A stretch of 64,000 bases of DNA from Congeria kusceri (GCA_027627225.1 CM051029.1:3734604-3798603), one strand, 5' to 3'. Numbered from the stretch's first letter, positions 41,560-54,235 are shown. Notes: generated by a model not told the origin, from the sequence alone. Translations and numbers: made by a program.

Positions 41560-42915
41560 GTGATGACACCCTGTCATCATTTAGCATTTCCGTAAAAACA
41601 ATATGGTGGACAAGATGGCCGCCAAAATGGTGAAAACTGCAAATTTGTCCAGCATGGTTGGATTTTCAAATAACTTGGCAGAAGTGACAAGCATATTAAG
41701 ACAAAGTGTCACGCGGAAGAACCAGATCCCTAGGTCCAAGGTCAAGGTCACAATTTAAGGTCAATGGTCAAATATAAGAACATCAAGCCTTAATCAAGCT
41801 TTAACATTTTATCCGGGAGAATAACTTGTTCAGTATGGATGGATTTTCAAATACAATTGAAAGCATTGTTAGATGGTGTGTCGCGCGCAAGAACAAGGTC
41901 CTTAGGATAAAGATCAAGGTCACAAGTCAAGGCCATATGTCAAATATAAGAAATCAATCCTGTTTCTCGGGCATATCTTTGTGTGTCCAGCACGGATGAA
42001 TTTTCAATTTTCAAATATCTTGGCATAAGTGACACGCATGGTGATAAGGAATGTCACGCGCAAAAACCATGTCCCTAGGTTTAAGGTCAAGGTCATAATT
42101 TAAGGTCAGAATTCAAATATAAGAAATCAATCCTGAACACATTGTCCGGAGCATATCTTTGTCCAGCAACGACGGATTTATAACTTGTTAAAAGTGATTA
42201 GCATTGTAAGACGGTGTCTCACATGCAAAACCAGGTCCCTTTGTTGAATAACACGGTCAAAGGTCAAATAAATAAAAAATATTGGATCATAGAGTTGTCC
42301 ATCACGGAAGGATTCTCCAAAAAAAACATTTCAGAAGAGATAAGCTTTATGAGACATTGTGTCATGCACAAGGCCCAAGTCATTTTGTCCAAGGTCATGG
42401 TCATATTTAATCTCAAGGTCAAATATATATTCAAAACCTAATATTTTCATGCATGGAGGTACTATCATGAGAAGATGGGTCGCGTATAGGAACAAGGTCT
42501 CTAGATCCAAGGTCAGGGTCACACTTTGCGGTTAAATAGTATAAACAAATTCATAAACTTTGTCCTGAGCATATTTGTTTCAAGCATGAAATGATTTTTA
42601 AATAACTTGCAAGAAGTGATATTATGCAAACTCATGAGACGTTATGTCACATGCAAGAACTACTTCCCTAGGGTCATGGCCAAGGTCATAATTCAAGGTC
42701 AAATGTTTGTCCAAAGATAATTTTGACAGCCAGGAGCGATTTCTAAATACAATGTAAGTTGTTTTAAATGATCACCATCATGATTTGGTATGTCGCGTCC
42801 AAGCACCAGGTGCCTAGGTCCAAGGTCAATGTCACATTTAAAGGTCAAATGTCAAATATCTGCTCAGATAAAATGTTGTCATGCATCCACGGATTTTTAA
42901 ATAAGATTGAATAAA
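41560..42915. repeat. ~150-180-bp tandem repeat, about eight diverged units
   Basis: Units share CCCTAGGTCCAAGGTCAAGG, GTCACAATTTAAGGTCAA, ATATAAGAAATCAATCCTG and TGTCACGCGCAAGAAC. Core CAAGGTCA elements recur near 41728, 41900, 42080, 42235, 42390, 42510, 42680 and 42820. A YY1-like AAGATGGCCGCC lies at 41612. Confidence 0.88.
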
Positions 42916-43349
42916 TTTGAATATTTGGCTAAATTATCGCCATCATGAGATGGGGAAGTGAAGAACTATACTTAGCATATTGTGTTGTCTTTATATATAT
43001 TTAATAATATACAAGGAATAGTTGTGATAACTGAACTCACCACACAGAGGGAGGCTGTGGAGATGAATTAGATGCACAAGTACCATTGCACTACCTTATT
43101 ACTTTTTCAATTGTTTCTCTTTAGTAACTGAATGTTTATCTCAAAAAACTTCTTTGACGGGCGAATCTTTATGACCATGGCACTCATGTTAGTTCTTATA
43201 AATGACATTGATACCTCACTGGTTAACAGCTTAAATACCAACAACTATCAACCGGTTACTGAAATACTATGTGTTGCCATCCCAAGTGAAAAATGATGTC
43301 TATATCAAGAACATAGTACTTTTTTGTTGTAAAACAAGATTCAATAACT

Positions 43350-44945
43350 ATGATCTTTCAGGTCCGACCTGGCCCATGTTAGACATTGACTGAGACTTTA
43401 TGGTCATGCAAAAACAGTGCAAGTTTGGTCAAGATTAAACACAAAGGTCATGATGGACCAAAGCGCTCACCTGAGTACAGGTAATAAGTTGACATTACTA
43501 ATAACAGAGACCATCTCTAACATCTGAATGTCATCGACAAAAAACTGACTCATTTCAGACAGATGTCCTACTGTTGTTGACCTGGCAATCGACAGGTGCG
43601 ATACAGATGCCTGTCAGGCCTTCTCATGAAATTAACCTGGCAATCGACAGGCGATATACAGATGTCTGTCCGGCCTACTCATGTTAATCACATGGGTCGA
43701 AACTATAGGGAACAGGGCTCAAGCTTACTTATCATGCCCGATCAGACTTACGTAACACAGATGTTCATCCTATCCCTACAATCACATGAGGTTCAAACAT
43801 CCAGTTGACGGTGTTTTGTTCCTTATTTTTGCACAATAATTAAAACCGTCGCAAGTAACAGCAATATATACACCAGTCAGTGGTACGTTTATTATCGATA
43901 AGGAGTAGTCAACCAATCAAATCATCATCTTACCAGGTAGCAGCACCAATACCAAAACCAATTAACTGGTTCCTCAAATACTATTTGTTGCCATCACTAG
44001 TGAAAATGACGTCTCTATCCTACACATAGTCCATTTTGTTGCTTTTTTCACAAACAAGTGCAAATAACTCTGTAACATGTATTTATAGCCAAATCAGGGA
44101 AATTCTTTGGTTTATTATGACATCTTATGGCAATGCACAAGCAAGTTTGATCAAAACTAGATGGAAAATGAAGTTTCCTATGCTTCACAAAGTCCATTTT
44201 TGCAAATTTTCTCATAACCAAGGGAAATAACTCTAGTACTCATTGTTCTACCTGCCCCATCATTGTGCCCATATTGGACATTGACCTTATGGTCGTATAC
44301 GATTAATATAATTTGGTCAAGAGTAGACAACAAATAAATTTTCTATCCTGCATATTGTCCATGTTTATTTTTTTCACAAACAAGGGGCAGTGGCTCTAGT
44401 GTCTAGTTGTCATGTTTGGAATATTTTGAAATCCTCTTGCCATACACAGGTTGTGCAAGTTTGGTCAAGTTCAGATAAAAAATGAAGTGTGTTTGTTGCA
44501 CAAGTGCATTTTGCAGTTTTTCTCATACAAGGGACAATAACTCTAGTGTTCCTGGTCTGATCTGGCCATTATCGAATAACAATTTATGGTCATACACAGG
44601 TTGTGCAAGTTTGGTACAGACTGAATGAAAAGTGGTCTCTATTGCATACTGGCGCACAATTGATCACGCATTATGGATGATGCAGGACAGTATACCTGTA
44701 CCAATAGTTCACCAAGCACTCATGTGAGCTAACAAAAATATGAAGTCTCATAAATTTTCATTTGTTTCATTTTGTCTCACAAACAAGGGGCAATAACTCT
44801 GGTGTTTGTATTCCAATCTAATGCATTGTTTTATCATTGTAAAGTCTTCTGCTAATACACATCTTCTGCTCTGTATATTGCACAAAGTCCATTTTCAGTT
44901 TTTCTCGTGCAAAAGGGGGCATAACTCTAGCGACCCCCTATACCA
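43350..44945. repeat. ~150-200-bp tandem repeat with CAAGGGGCAATAACTCTAGT core
   Basis: The core recurs, diverged, near 44055, 44219, 44385, 44530, 44785 and 44915, each with TTTTCTCAnnnACAAG before it and a GGTCATACACAGGTTGTGCA, AGTTTGGTCAAG block. It ends with CCCACCGAGCACGAAGTGCT. Familiar mollusc satellite type. Confidence 0.85.
43577..43692. repeat. ~60-bp direct repeat
   Basis: ACCTGGCAATCGACAGG ... ATACAGATGCCTGTCAGGCC ... CTCATG occurs twice head to tail, with a few differences. Confidence 0.85.
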
Positions 44946-45957
44946 AAAGCCCACCGAGCACGAAGTGCTCAGATAAACTTTAACATAAATATGTGTACAT
45001 TTTTAAATTTCAAAAATTGTGTGAAAGAGATACCATAATGACTTTTTCATACGAATGTATTATTTTTGAAATTTTCGGCGTACCTACATTTTTGCAAATA
45101 ACTACACTTCTAAAAGTGATACTATGTGTTTACTTTTGATGTATTTGTTATTATATTGAGAGAATAATAACAAATACTCGTTTTTAACAAGAACATTATC
45201 GACTAAATCAATTAGAAAACCAAAGTTTATACCGCACATTACTTTTGGCGGCCATATTGGACGCCATCTTAAATTGTGAGAGTTGTGGTATCGGTTGTGG
45301 TATCGCCCTTTCAAAAAAAAATAAAAAACATTTTGTATATAAGCATTGCATTCTCCACTGCAGGTTCTGCCAGACTATAATACTACTCAATGTATTTAGG
45401 ATTATAAACTGTATCTTACAGTAGTTTTGTACTTGTTTTCATTATATATATATAATTATTAGTTTACAATCTACGTTCAAATGGTTTGTATCAATGTAGG
45501 AGAATTAATTAATATTAAAAGTAAATCGCAAATATTTAATTTCGAAAGTTACTTTGTGGCATGCATTTTCTATATTGTTGAAATCCAGCACAATATATTT
45601 TGAAGTACTTGCCATTCATAACATTTTATTTGGCGCAGATCATGGCAATGATTATGTTTACTGTCTCATTTACATTAGATTATGTAAAACAAACAAGTGT
45701 AAATATGTTGTTTTAAAGAATACTAAAAAAAAGAATACAGTCACTGTGCCTTTATATTTCATTTATTAATATACATGTTCTATAATGAATTTAGATGTGT
45801 ACACACATACAAGTAAAAAAAAACACGTTGCATATCATCATGGTATACCACGTGTATATTCACGTATTTCAATGCCAAAGTTGTATCTGCAGTTAACTCT
45901 GTACTGTTCTGGTTATATAAATTGCACGATTTATTTCCCTTTGTTGCTTCTACTTGT
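44946..45957. other. No gene seen
   Basis: AT-rich spacer up to the left edge of duplication copy 2. A GC-richer patch at 45240-45300 has two YY1-like GGCGGCCATATTGG / CGCCATCTT sites and a short inverted GTTGTGGTATCG pair. No exon recognised. Confidence 0.4.
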
Positions 45958-46246
45958 TAATAGTCGTATTTTTATATGATTACAGAAAAGTATTGTATTT
46001 TTATAAACGCGTTGTGTTAAATCACAGACTAAGCCTGCATGTTTAATTTGCAGTAAGATCTACGTCTATGATTACTCAACAAAATGCAAATAAACATCAA
46101 CCGTAACAAACCTCTCGCATTTCAACACACAATTAAACATCACTGGATATAATAAAACTAACACGCAACAAATTACAATTTTAAGGAATCGTCACTTAAA
46201 TAAACAAAAGTGTAGAAGTACAGATATGTATTAATTTAACAAGAAA

Positions 46247-46363
46247 TCACTGTTCGCTGAAACGTCTGCATTCGTTATGTAATGCTCGAAGAACAATAAT
46301 GTTTGTCTTGAATACAGTTGTAATAAGTTCGGGGTTTTCGATCCGTCTTACTTCGCTTCTTTT
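46247..46363 (-). CDS. Cytoplasmic tail exon of minus-strand gene
   Basis: Acceptor GCAATTTCAG, 117 nt, phase 0 entry. Encodes KRSEVRRIENPELITTVFKT, NIIVLRALHNECRRFSEQ and stop: a basic, tyrosine-free 38-residue tail. Copy 1 (8487-8603) differs at only a few residues. No known signalling motif is obvious. Confidence 0.6.
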   Translation of the reverse strand, partial: KRSEVRRIENPELITTVFKTNIIVLRALHNECRRFSEQ

Positions 46364-48119
46364 CTGAAATTGCTTATACATTGAAAGAATACATTTTAAG
46401 ATGTACCTACAACATGTATTGAAGTAAATATTAATAATGATTCGATTATGTTTTGTATAAATTGAAAATGGAAAAAAAACAGTGTAATATTTAATATAAA
46501 ATGTGTGATTCAAACGAGGCCATCTTATATAATTAACACAATGAATATACTTTATGATAAACGTACCTCTCCAGCATATCAAATATACGATGCACTCAAC
46601 TCAAGCAATCAAACCAACTTCGAAAACAACTCCAAGTGCAATGCTTATTAGTTCTTCTTTGGTAAGTCCTGTGGAACACATACGTAGATATACACACTTA
46701 TACATACTTTTACATACACGTAAATACAACCGAATACATAAAAAACTATACATATGCAGGTATGTTTTAGTAATACAAAAAACGGTTAATAAATCTTATT
46801 AATGTTATCTTGTAATATGACTGATAAAATTCTGACGAAATTCCAGTTACTGTTGTTGACCACCTATACATTTATACAGTTAAATAGTTAAACCATCCAT
46901 TTTAGACAAGTGATATACACACGTCACTGCGTTTATCGTAATGTGCATGTTCCAGTGATTGACACTAGCATTATAGTTAGGTAGACTGATACCAAAACGT
47001 TCAACATAATAGAATCTAAATTATTTCCGACAAACAAACGCATAGCCTTTGATATAGCAAATAAAAGATATCATGACGATAACAACAATCACAATTGTAA
47101 CTGGTGCAAGTATCCATAACCCAAATTGTGGCGTTGCACTCCTTATTGTTTCAGAAAATGTAGAATTTGAAGACTTTGTTGTATTGGGTGTGGTTAAGTC
47201 ATACATTGTGGTTGGGTTGGACTTTTTGGTAGTTGTCATTTCTGAAACGACATAATCATGCCCACCGTATTTAAACTATGTTTTAATTAAAATGTGGGCA
47301 AATCTATTTTATTGTCTTCAAAGTGAAAGGCAGTTATAAAAGTTGTATTTGTCTTAATTGATTGTCTGTTTTCTCTGTGACTCAGACAATTATAACAAGT
47401 GTGTACTATACTAGCACCATTTAGAACTCATTAGAATTAAACCATATTTACATGTAGATGTTATATTGGTGGAGATGTTGCTGCAATGTAAAATGCATTC
47501 ATGATATATGCATGCTTATTAACTCGCATGCATTCTACACATTTATTTATTTATTTATTTATTTCAATATTTATTTATTTATTTATTTCAATATTTATGT
47601 ATTTATTTATGTATTTATTTATTTATACGTCAGTTATGCAGTAGTTATTTTATAATTAATTCACCCCAAAAATTTATTTAATTACGGAAATTGTTTAAAT
47701 GAACTGTTGTTAATATCTGTACAGGCGTCCAAGAAGGCAACTCAGTGAGCTGACCATTTACTTACATTTGACATTTATAATGTAGTAGTTGCTGTACTCA
47801 GTCACTCCATCAATGGCTGCAGAACAACGCCATTTTTGACCGTTATTTGACTCGTTAATCACTTTGATAGCACATGAATAATTAGTAGTTGAAAAGCAAA
47901 AACATTCCAAATATTGTGGGAGCTGTGTCGGAGTTGAAGTACAGAGATTATTATTAAATATTTGCACACCGGGCGTTTCTTCAGTATTACTCCCATTATT
48001 CGTTTTTAGCCATTCCACACTTAAGACTGCTGATTGAATTGTGCATGTAAATGACAGTCTGCTTCCATTTATCACTTCGTTCACATTTGCGGCAAGTTGT
48101 AGTTTTTGTTCATCAGAGA
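46247..48119 (-). CDS. Single-Ig membrane protein gene, copy 2
   Basis: Minus-strand exons: V-type Ig 47766-48119, stalk plus TM 47036-47241, TM-like 46567-46668, and tail 46247-46363 ending in TGA. The Ig exon is phase 1-1 like those of the divergent receptor. The tail exon is conserved with copy 1, suggesting it was under selection. The signal-peptide exon was not found. The gene reads away from the receptor gene that starts at 51361, so the pair may share a control region. One oddity: splicing the Ig exon (last base T) directly to either TM exon (first bases AA or GA) makes a stop, so an exon is missing from this model, or the product is a secreted Ig, or the gene is decaying. Confidence 0.6.
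46567..46668 (-). pseudogene. Second TM-like exon with internal TGA
   Basis: Acceptor GTGTTCCACAG and consensus donor G|GTACGT bracket 102 nt in phase 1-1. Reads LTKEELISIALGVVFEVGLI, A, TGA (46601-46603), VECIVYLICWR: a hydrophobic helix interrupted by one stop. Looks like an alternative TM exon that has died. Copy 1 has lost the whole stretch between two CCATC repeats. Confidence 0.5.
47036..47241 (-). CDS. Stalk and transmembrane exon of minus-strand gene
   Basis: Acceptor TATGTCGTTTCAG. Reads MTTTKKSNPTTMYDLTTPNT then TKSSNSTFSETIRS (Ser/Thr-rich stalk, O-glycosylation type) and LWILAPVTIVIVVIVMISFI, one membrane helix, then CYIKGYAF. A weak donor GTTTGT at 47035 gives phase 0, which fits the tail exon; without splicing the frame stops at 47021 after VCRK. 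Confidence 0.6.
47541..47635. repeat. (ATTT)n microsatellite
   Basis: ATTTATTTATTTATTTCAAT units in the intron between Ig and TM exons of the minus-strand gene. Copy 1 has no such run. Confidence 0.9.
47766..48119 (-). CDS. Ig domain exon (V-type) of minus-strand gene
   Basis: 354 nt, acceptor ACCAATTCAG, donor T|GTAAGT. Reads SDEQKLQLAANVNEVINGSR, LSFTCTIQSAVLSVEWLKTN and QKWRCSAAIDGVTEYSNYYI. Cys (FTC), Trp (EWL) and the second Cys (WRC) have Ig spacing; extra cysteines (LECFCF, NYSCAI) may form a further disulfide. Possible N-glycosylation sites include NGS and NYS. Confidence 0.75.
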
Positions 48120-48959
48120 CTGAATTGGTAAGAAATTAAGTAATACCAGGTACTTATGTTATGTATTTGTAAACGCGCAGCTCAACATCTGAATTGAAAA
48201 AACAACAACAACGACAACAATACAATGAAATAATATATTATGAAGAAATACAGTAACTTGTTAATAAGCACATAGCTGTTGCTAAAATATGCACAGTTAT
48301 TATTAAAACGTTAAGCATATAACCATCCATTATACTTGAAGTTCAGCCGTAAACTGTCGATCTGTTTGTTGTATTGGTGTTATCGGTTAGAAAAGCTGTC
48401 GTTGGAATATCTATTTTTAGAACGATTAGGGCTGTTGTCGTTCGTCTGTTAATGTTTACATGCGCAATGGAAAACGATCCTCTCGTTTACCAATCTCTTG
48501 CACACCGGCCACATTCCGTTCACCTCTGTAGTTGGATCGGAAAGTAGTCCCATGCAGTTCACGTGGTTTTAGTCACATGATCATAATAATCATGATCATT
48601 TAAAGCCATCTTGTGTCCTAGTTTCCCGTAAAAGGAGTGTTTTTCCCATGCATGATTTTTGCATAGAGAAATCCTGTCATTGTGGTCAGTGAAGTTTTTT
48701 CAATACCGAGGGACGTCTAATAAATATATACGTATGTGGTATTCAGACTGAAAGAGACATTAATTAATTTGGTTCAACAAACTGAGAAAACATACGTCAT
48801 TTTAAACACAGCATCTTGATGTTGCAGTGCAAATGTATTTATTAGTGGTAGGAAACTGGCCAAATGTGTTTGTGTCTGTAAATGGTTGAATGTATTTTAT
48901 ATTTCAAACTTCAAATTCTGTGCCACATGTTTCACAGATGGCCCTCAAAAATACTTCTT
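48120..48959. other. Upstream spacer of minus-strand gene
   Basis: Matches copy 1 (about 9716-9974 and 12183-12769). No signal-peptide exon could be identified on the minus strand. Confidence 0.4.
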
Positions 48960-50130
48960 CAGTTTTTAACAATTGATTTAAGTGCTAGAAGTACATTTAT
49001 TACAAGTTTACAAGTTTATTCATTTTGTAAACAAAGGCCTCCGGTCCAAAATACATGGCAATATATTAACATAGAACAAGTACATACGAGAGTTGTGTTG
49101 TTGTATATACATACATTAAATACAGACATAACATAAGTGTTATCAATAGCACGAGTTAAAAATTAGGTGCTTTGGGAAGTAATAATTTCTACAATATGAT
49201 ATATATAACATTATATTTTTTTATTGTTTTCATTTTTAAAACAAAGTATATTATACAATTCTTGTAGTGAATTACCAGCATAATACCATGTCCATGAGGA
49301 TATATAAATTAATATTATTTCGTTATAATTAAGACAGTAGAAAAATGCATGATATTAGCAGTCCAAAAACGATTTTGGTCTGCAGAACAATGCTCACATA
49401 TTTTGGTTTATTTCTGTATATTATTATTTCTTCTCAATTCGATCAATAATTTGTGGTTTGAAGCACGAAATTTGGAAATAGCAATTTTATATATTGGTGG
49501 TATATCAATGGTTAGTATCAATGGATTTCTGTGTTAAGTATGTTGTATAATGTTTATAATAACGGCATCGACTCCAGTTACATACATCATCATGCCATTG
49601 TTGTGTACGGCAATCAATAAAACGTTGTTTGAAAGTTGATATAAATATATTTTTATCCCCCACATCCTGACTTATCCAAACATATCCAAAACCATACGTA
49701 AACAATACATTTCGAATTTTAGATGTCCAGAATATCCGACCAGAATCATAATAAAAAGCAATAAATAACGATTTCTGGGATAATGATTTGAGGACATTTG
49801 AAGTAGATTGCACCAATATCGAATACAATTTGTAAAATAGGTTGCATATAGCGGTAATCTACCGCATTCGCCAAGAACTATACAATTTCTGTGTGGTCTT
49901 ATTTAATATTATATACCTTTTACAAAAGATAGTATGAACGGATTCGATAGTTTGTACGTATTCATATCCCCATATTTTGGATCCATAGCAAAGTAATGGC
50001 GTGATAATAGAACCAAATATTTTAAACATTTCAAATGGTTGAAAATAGTCAAATGTTTGGAACTTGTGCAAATTACCACTGTTTATACCACACAGACAAA
50101 ATACCACACAGACAATACCACCCACTAATG
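48960..50130 (-). mobile_element. Non-LTR retrotransposon relic (RT C-terminus and tail), copy 2
   Basis: Minus-strand reading: ITPLLCYGSKIWGYEY, VHTIFCKRYIILNKTT, then WTSKIRNVLFTYGFGYVWIS with QDVGDKNIFISTFKQRFID, QQWHDDV, then ISKFRASNHKLLIELRR and KICEHCSADQNRF. This is the common molluscan non-LTR pattern of RT C-terminus followed by a Cys/His-containing tail. The 3' end GGACCGGAGGCCTTTGTTTA lies near 49050. Frame changes and stops show it is dead. The relic sits at the same place in copy 1. Confidence 0.82.
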
Positions 50131-51360
50131 CGAACTAATATGTGTATGCGTAATTGGGCATGACAATAGTTCCAATAATAGGGATCAAAACTATTAATAT
50201 GTTCACCATATATGATAATTAAAAACATAATTTATTCTTAATTTCTATGATGGTGGTCCTAAATATCAACGCTTATGTGAGTCAAATACATTTTCTCCGT
50301 TTTGAAAAGATTCCTGTCATTGAGCACATAGCAGAGATGTATGGTGAGAGCAACAAACGACAACTTTGCTAGGAGATTGGCCGTTTACCTGTGGCAAATA
50401 AGAGTACACTGTGGAAATAGTTATCATACGTTTTTCTAACCGTCTTCAATATGTGTGATGAGACACACAACATAGATTAACATATTCATTATAATTAAAT
50501 GACAATTAGGTATTTTTGATGCACTATTCTTCACTTTGTATATTTGCACAACCGTCATATCACAGGTTCAAATCTGAATGAAATAACAACATTTGATACC
50601 ATTGTTATTATTTTACTCTAGCTCATTTAGGAATACTTGATTGTATAAGCGTTGCCCAAAACAGTAGTTGATTACTGTTTTAGTCGACTGCAACTAAGAA
50701 CCAATTCAATTTCTTGGAGATTTGATAAATGTATTTGATTTCTTATTCATGCTATTTCGTCTGTATATAAATACACACACTGACATTGTAGAAATCCTTA
50801 ATATAATATGTCACATTTTCCAATGCATGCATATTTACCTAGTGTGTTGTCTTGTTATATTGTGTTTGATATATTTTCTGTGTTGATTAAGTTAAGCATC
50901 ACACTCTCAACTGCTTTATAAAACACTAAAAAACTACTTCAAAAAAACAAGCATAAAATAAAAACAAACTAAATTTTAATCCAATGCAGCTTTTATTTCA
51001 TTCGTGGTCACACAAATAGATATGGGTTCTATTACCTTGTAAACGATTTCACACTTAATTTAAAAATTATTGAGTTTGTATTCGAACTGACTTTAATCTG
51101 TAAAAATGCTACTGCATGGTTTAATATTGCATTCGATGTTTATAATATACTGAAAGCTTTTATCAGTCCACTTTATTCTGCATTATATAAAATATCATAG
51201 TATACGACATTAGAAATGCATGCAGAGCTTTGATTTTCATTTTGATCTAACCTTACATAAATACACACACAGGATGTTACTAAATACTTCGATTAGATGA
51301 GAGTAGCTCTTTCATTAACATGACTGACATTTAAATAAAAAAATTTGTTAATAATACAGA
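50131..51360. other. Upstream region of receptor copy 2
   Basis: Collinear with 13861-15028 except for a ~115-bp insertion at about 50860-50980. The ATG at 51361 is preceded by AATAATACAG, so a 5' UTR intron may end just before it. No TATA box or other element assigned. Confidence 0.4.
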
Positions 51361-51709
51361 ATGGCGATTGATTTGTTGATATCTTTATCAATGTTTATAT
51401 TAAAAGTATTGTGTTACGATCAATTTGCTCAGGTCGGAGAACAAAATGTGCAGTTGTCGTTCGAGTATAGTTGGAATAGCAACGATGTAAGAAAGGTGGA
51501 GTGTTACAGAGAAGGTATACTCATAGGAAAGTGCAGTGCTGTTTGTTCTATTGAGCGAATAAGTGTAGGTGTGTTCACTATGTCTTCAACACCAGACGTA
51601 ACTACAGTGTATGTTTATATTATAACATTCAATGACAGCACATCTGGGACTTACGCATGTTCAAAAGCAAACAACCAACTGATGACGACCATAAATATCC
51701 AGACAGCAA
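51361..51709 (+). CDS. Exon 1: signal peptide and Ig1
   Basis: ATG opens MAIDLLISLSMFILKVLC, a signal peptide, followed by an Ig-like fold: QVGEQNVQLSFEYSWNSND, VRKVECYREGILIGKCSAVC, DSTSGTYACSKANN. The B-strand Cys is replaced by Phe (LSF), while extra Cys occur at VEC and KCSAVC. Donor AA|GTAAGG, phase 1. Signal peptide and first Ig share one exon, which explains how copy 1 could lose Ig1 by an internal deletion but keep the leader. Confidence 0.75.
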
Positions 51710-54139
51710 GTAAGGCTTTACAATTGCATTTGCTACAACAAATTGTTCAACTGCTGACATCATCATCCTCATCAGCATCAGCAGCAGTAGCAGTAGTAGT
51801 AGTAGCAGCAGCAGGAGCAGCAGCAGCAGTAGTAGTAGTTGTTGTTATTGTTGTTGTTGTTTTTGTTTTGTATGTTTTGATCTTGTTGTTGCTGCGTTCT
51901 ACAAATGGAGCAGTCAGATGCATTTAAGATTCCACTTTATTTAGTACAAATAATTACTTGTCTTAATATGTAGGTCACCAGGTTGTGTACACATATGGAA
52001 AATGCTTCTTCAGTTATATTATGCTATATTATTTCTTTTATAAATACGTAATATATAACTCTGCACGAATTTTGAGATCGTTCGTTGGTAGATTTTTTGT
52101 AATATGTCTGCATGTATTATCCTTTATTACGTATAAACACAAAGAAGGTTAAGTTTACACCACTGAAATATAGCGTTTAATCATGACTTACACGTAAAGT
52201 GATTGCGATTATATGTCATGTTTAATGAAGTGTATGCAATTTACTCTATTCAATTTAGTTTAAGAAGTTTAATTCAATTGATCTTCAAAATTTAATTTCA
52301 GTAAACCTAAAAAAAATGGAAAGGGTTTGCGAATTAAATGCAATGTAAACATACAATAAATGTCTTATTAATATTAATTACAAATGCCGTAAACTGCATT
52401 TGCATACCCCTAAAGTGGTTGTGTTCATTATTATATGTACAGTGGGTATTTATCAAATATTAGTTCCGAGCGTGTCGACTCATGTACAATGCGTGTTTAG
52501 ATTACATACCAGTAATTCCAATTCCAATAGGGTCCCATTATAAAACGGCAAACTTTCCAAACATTTTTCTAGTATATCCTTTATTTCAGAGTGTGCAAAC
52601 CTGGTATCAATTTAAAGAAAAATATGCTATCTTCCAAAATTTGCAATAAAAAAGATATGTCATGTTACTTCTAAGAAAATGCATCTCACTTGAATGCAGG
52701 CACCGGTTGAAAACAGGGTTTCGGCAGTCATATTTCGACAAAAGCCCCATACCGCAGTAAACACACCCCTAAAGTTCACCTTTCAAGTTAGCCTCCAAGA
52801 AGTGCACCAAAATGTTGCAGACACGCATAGGATATTAGAAATAACCACAAAAGGCATGTCTGAGATACCTAAATGGCTTTTATGCCAGAAGAGTAGAGGA
52901 ACTCTTTAGTAGTAGGCACTAATTTTGAATGGACCACGGAGGGATACACAATGATTTACTGGTATCTAACCTTTACACATGACGCTTGCACTGCTGAGTG
53001 TTTGAAAAGTAGATTAACTCTATGTAAATAAACTAGTTTTCTATTATTGTAAAATAGTTATTGTAACGTAACGTAAAATTTAGTTTTATCATACCACTAT
53101 GCTTATATCGCCTGATACAAAGGTACGTCATATTACACGGATTCAACTATAACGTCAGCATATTCAGTAAATATTAATCAGATTCAATAAAACAAAGAAT
53201 TTGATACCAAGAACGTATATAGTTTATTATTTTTAATCGTCATAAATCACGAAAACGTTATTTTTAGATACTCACATTAACCAGCACGTTGGTAGTGGTA
53301 TGACGTCATCAATGGAACTATAAATCGCCCATACACAATAATTTCAATACATTCCAAATAAACGAAATACACGTCACTACACAGGACCAGTTTTTTTTTG
53401 CGTGCCTCAAACATGTTTTACCAAAAATTGAACACGCTATTGTAAATTTTGACACTATCTTGAACATGTCAGTTTCAATACACATCTCATATTATTCTAA
53501 GCCTCACCTGATATATTACACACAAGACCAGTCAGTAATCTATTATTTTCTATATATTTATATACATGTATATATACTACACGCATCCATTCATGTATGT
53601 CTATTGTCTCATTTGAATACAAATATTTTGAAAACATTAAATAAAGCATAGAACACACAAATAAACACCAAACAAACGTATTAAATACCATACATGTATA
53701 CTAGTAATCGAAGCTGGCAAGTGTCTGAAGATATGACAGCGCTAATATCAATTTGTCGTTGTTAATAAATGATATATTTTTGTTTACAGTATCTTTTTTT
53801 GTATGTTTGAGTAAACCCCACCTATACAATGTGTTGTTGTTGCAGTTGTGGTTATAGTAATAGTAGTAATAGAAGTAGTAGAAGTAGTAGAAGCAGTTAA
53901 TGTTGTAGTAATTGTAATAGTAGAAATATCTGTAGTTGAGGTAAATGTTGTTGTTGATGTTGTTGGTGTACAAGTAATAGTAGTAGTAGTAGTAGTAGTA
54001 GTAGTAATATTGGTAGAAGTAGTAGTAGTAGTAGTAGTGGTAGTATTAGTAGAAGAGGACGAAGAATAAGTAGTAGTAATGGTTGTAGTAGTAGTAGAAG
54101 TAGTACCAGTAGCAACAGCAGTAGTAGTAGTAGTAGTAA

Positions 54140-54235
<96 letters not shown>

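Noticed and set aside
51361..51927. 188-codon single-exon protein running through exon 1 into an Ala/Val-rich end
   Set aside because: The end is a CAG/AGT microsatellite after a good donor, and the phase fits splicing to exon 2.
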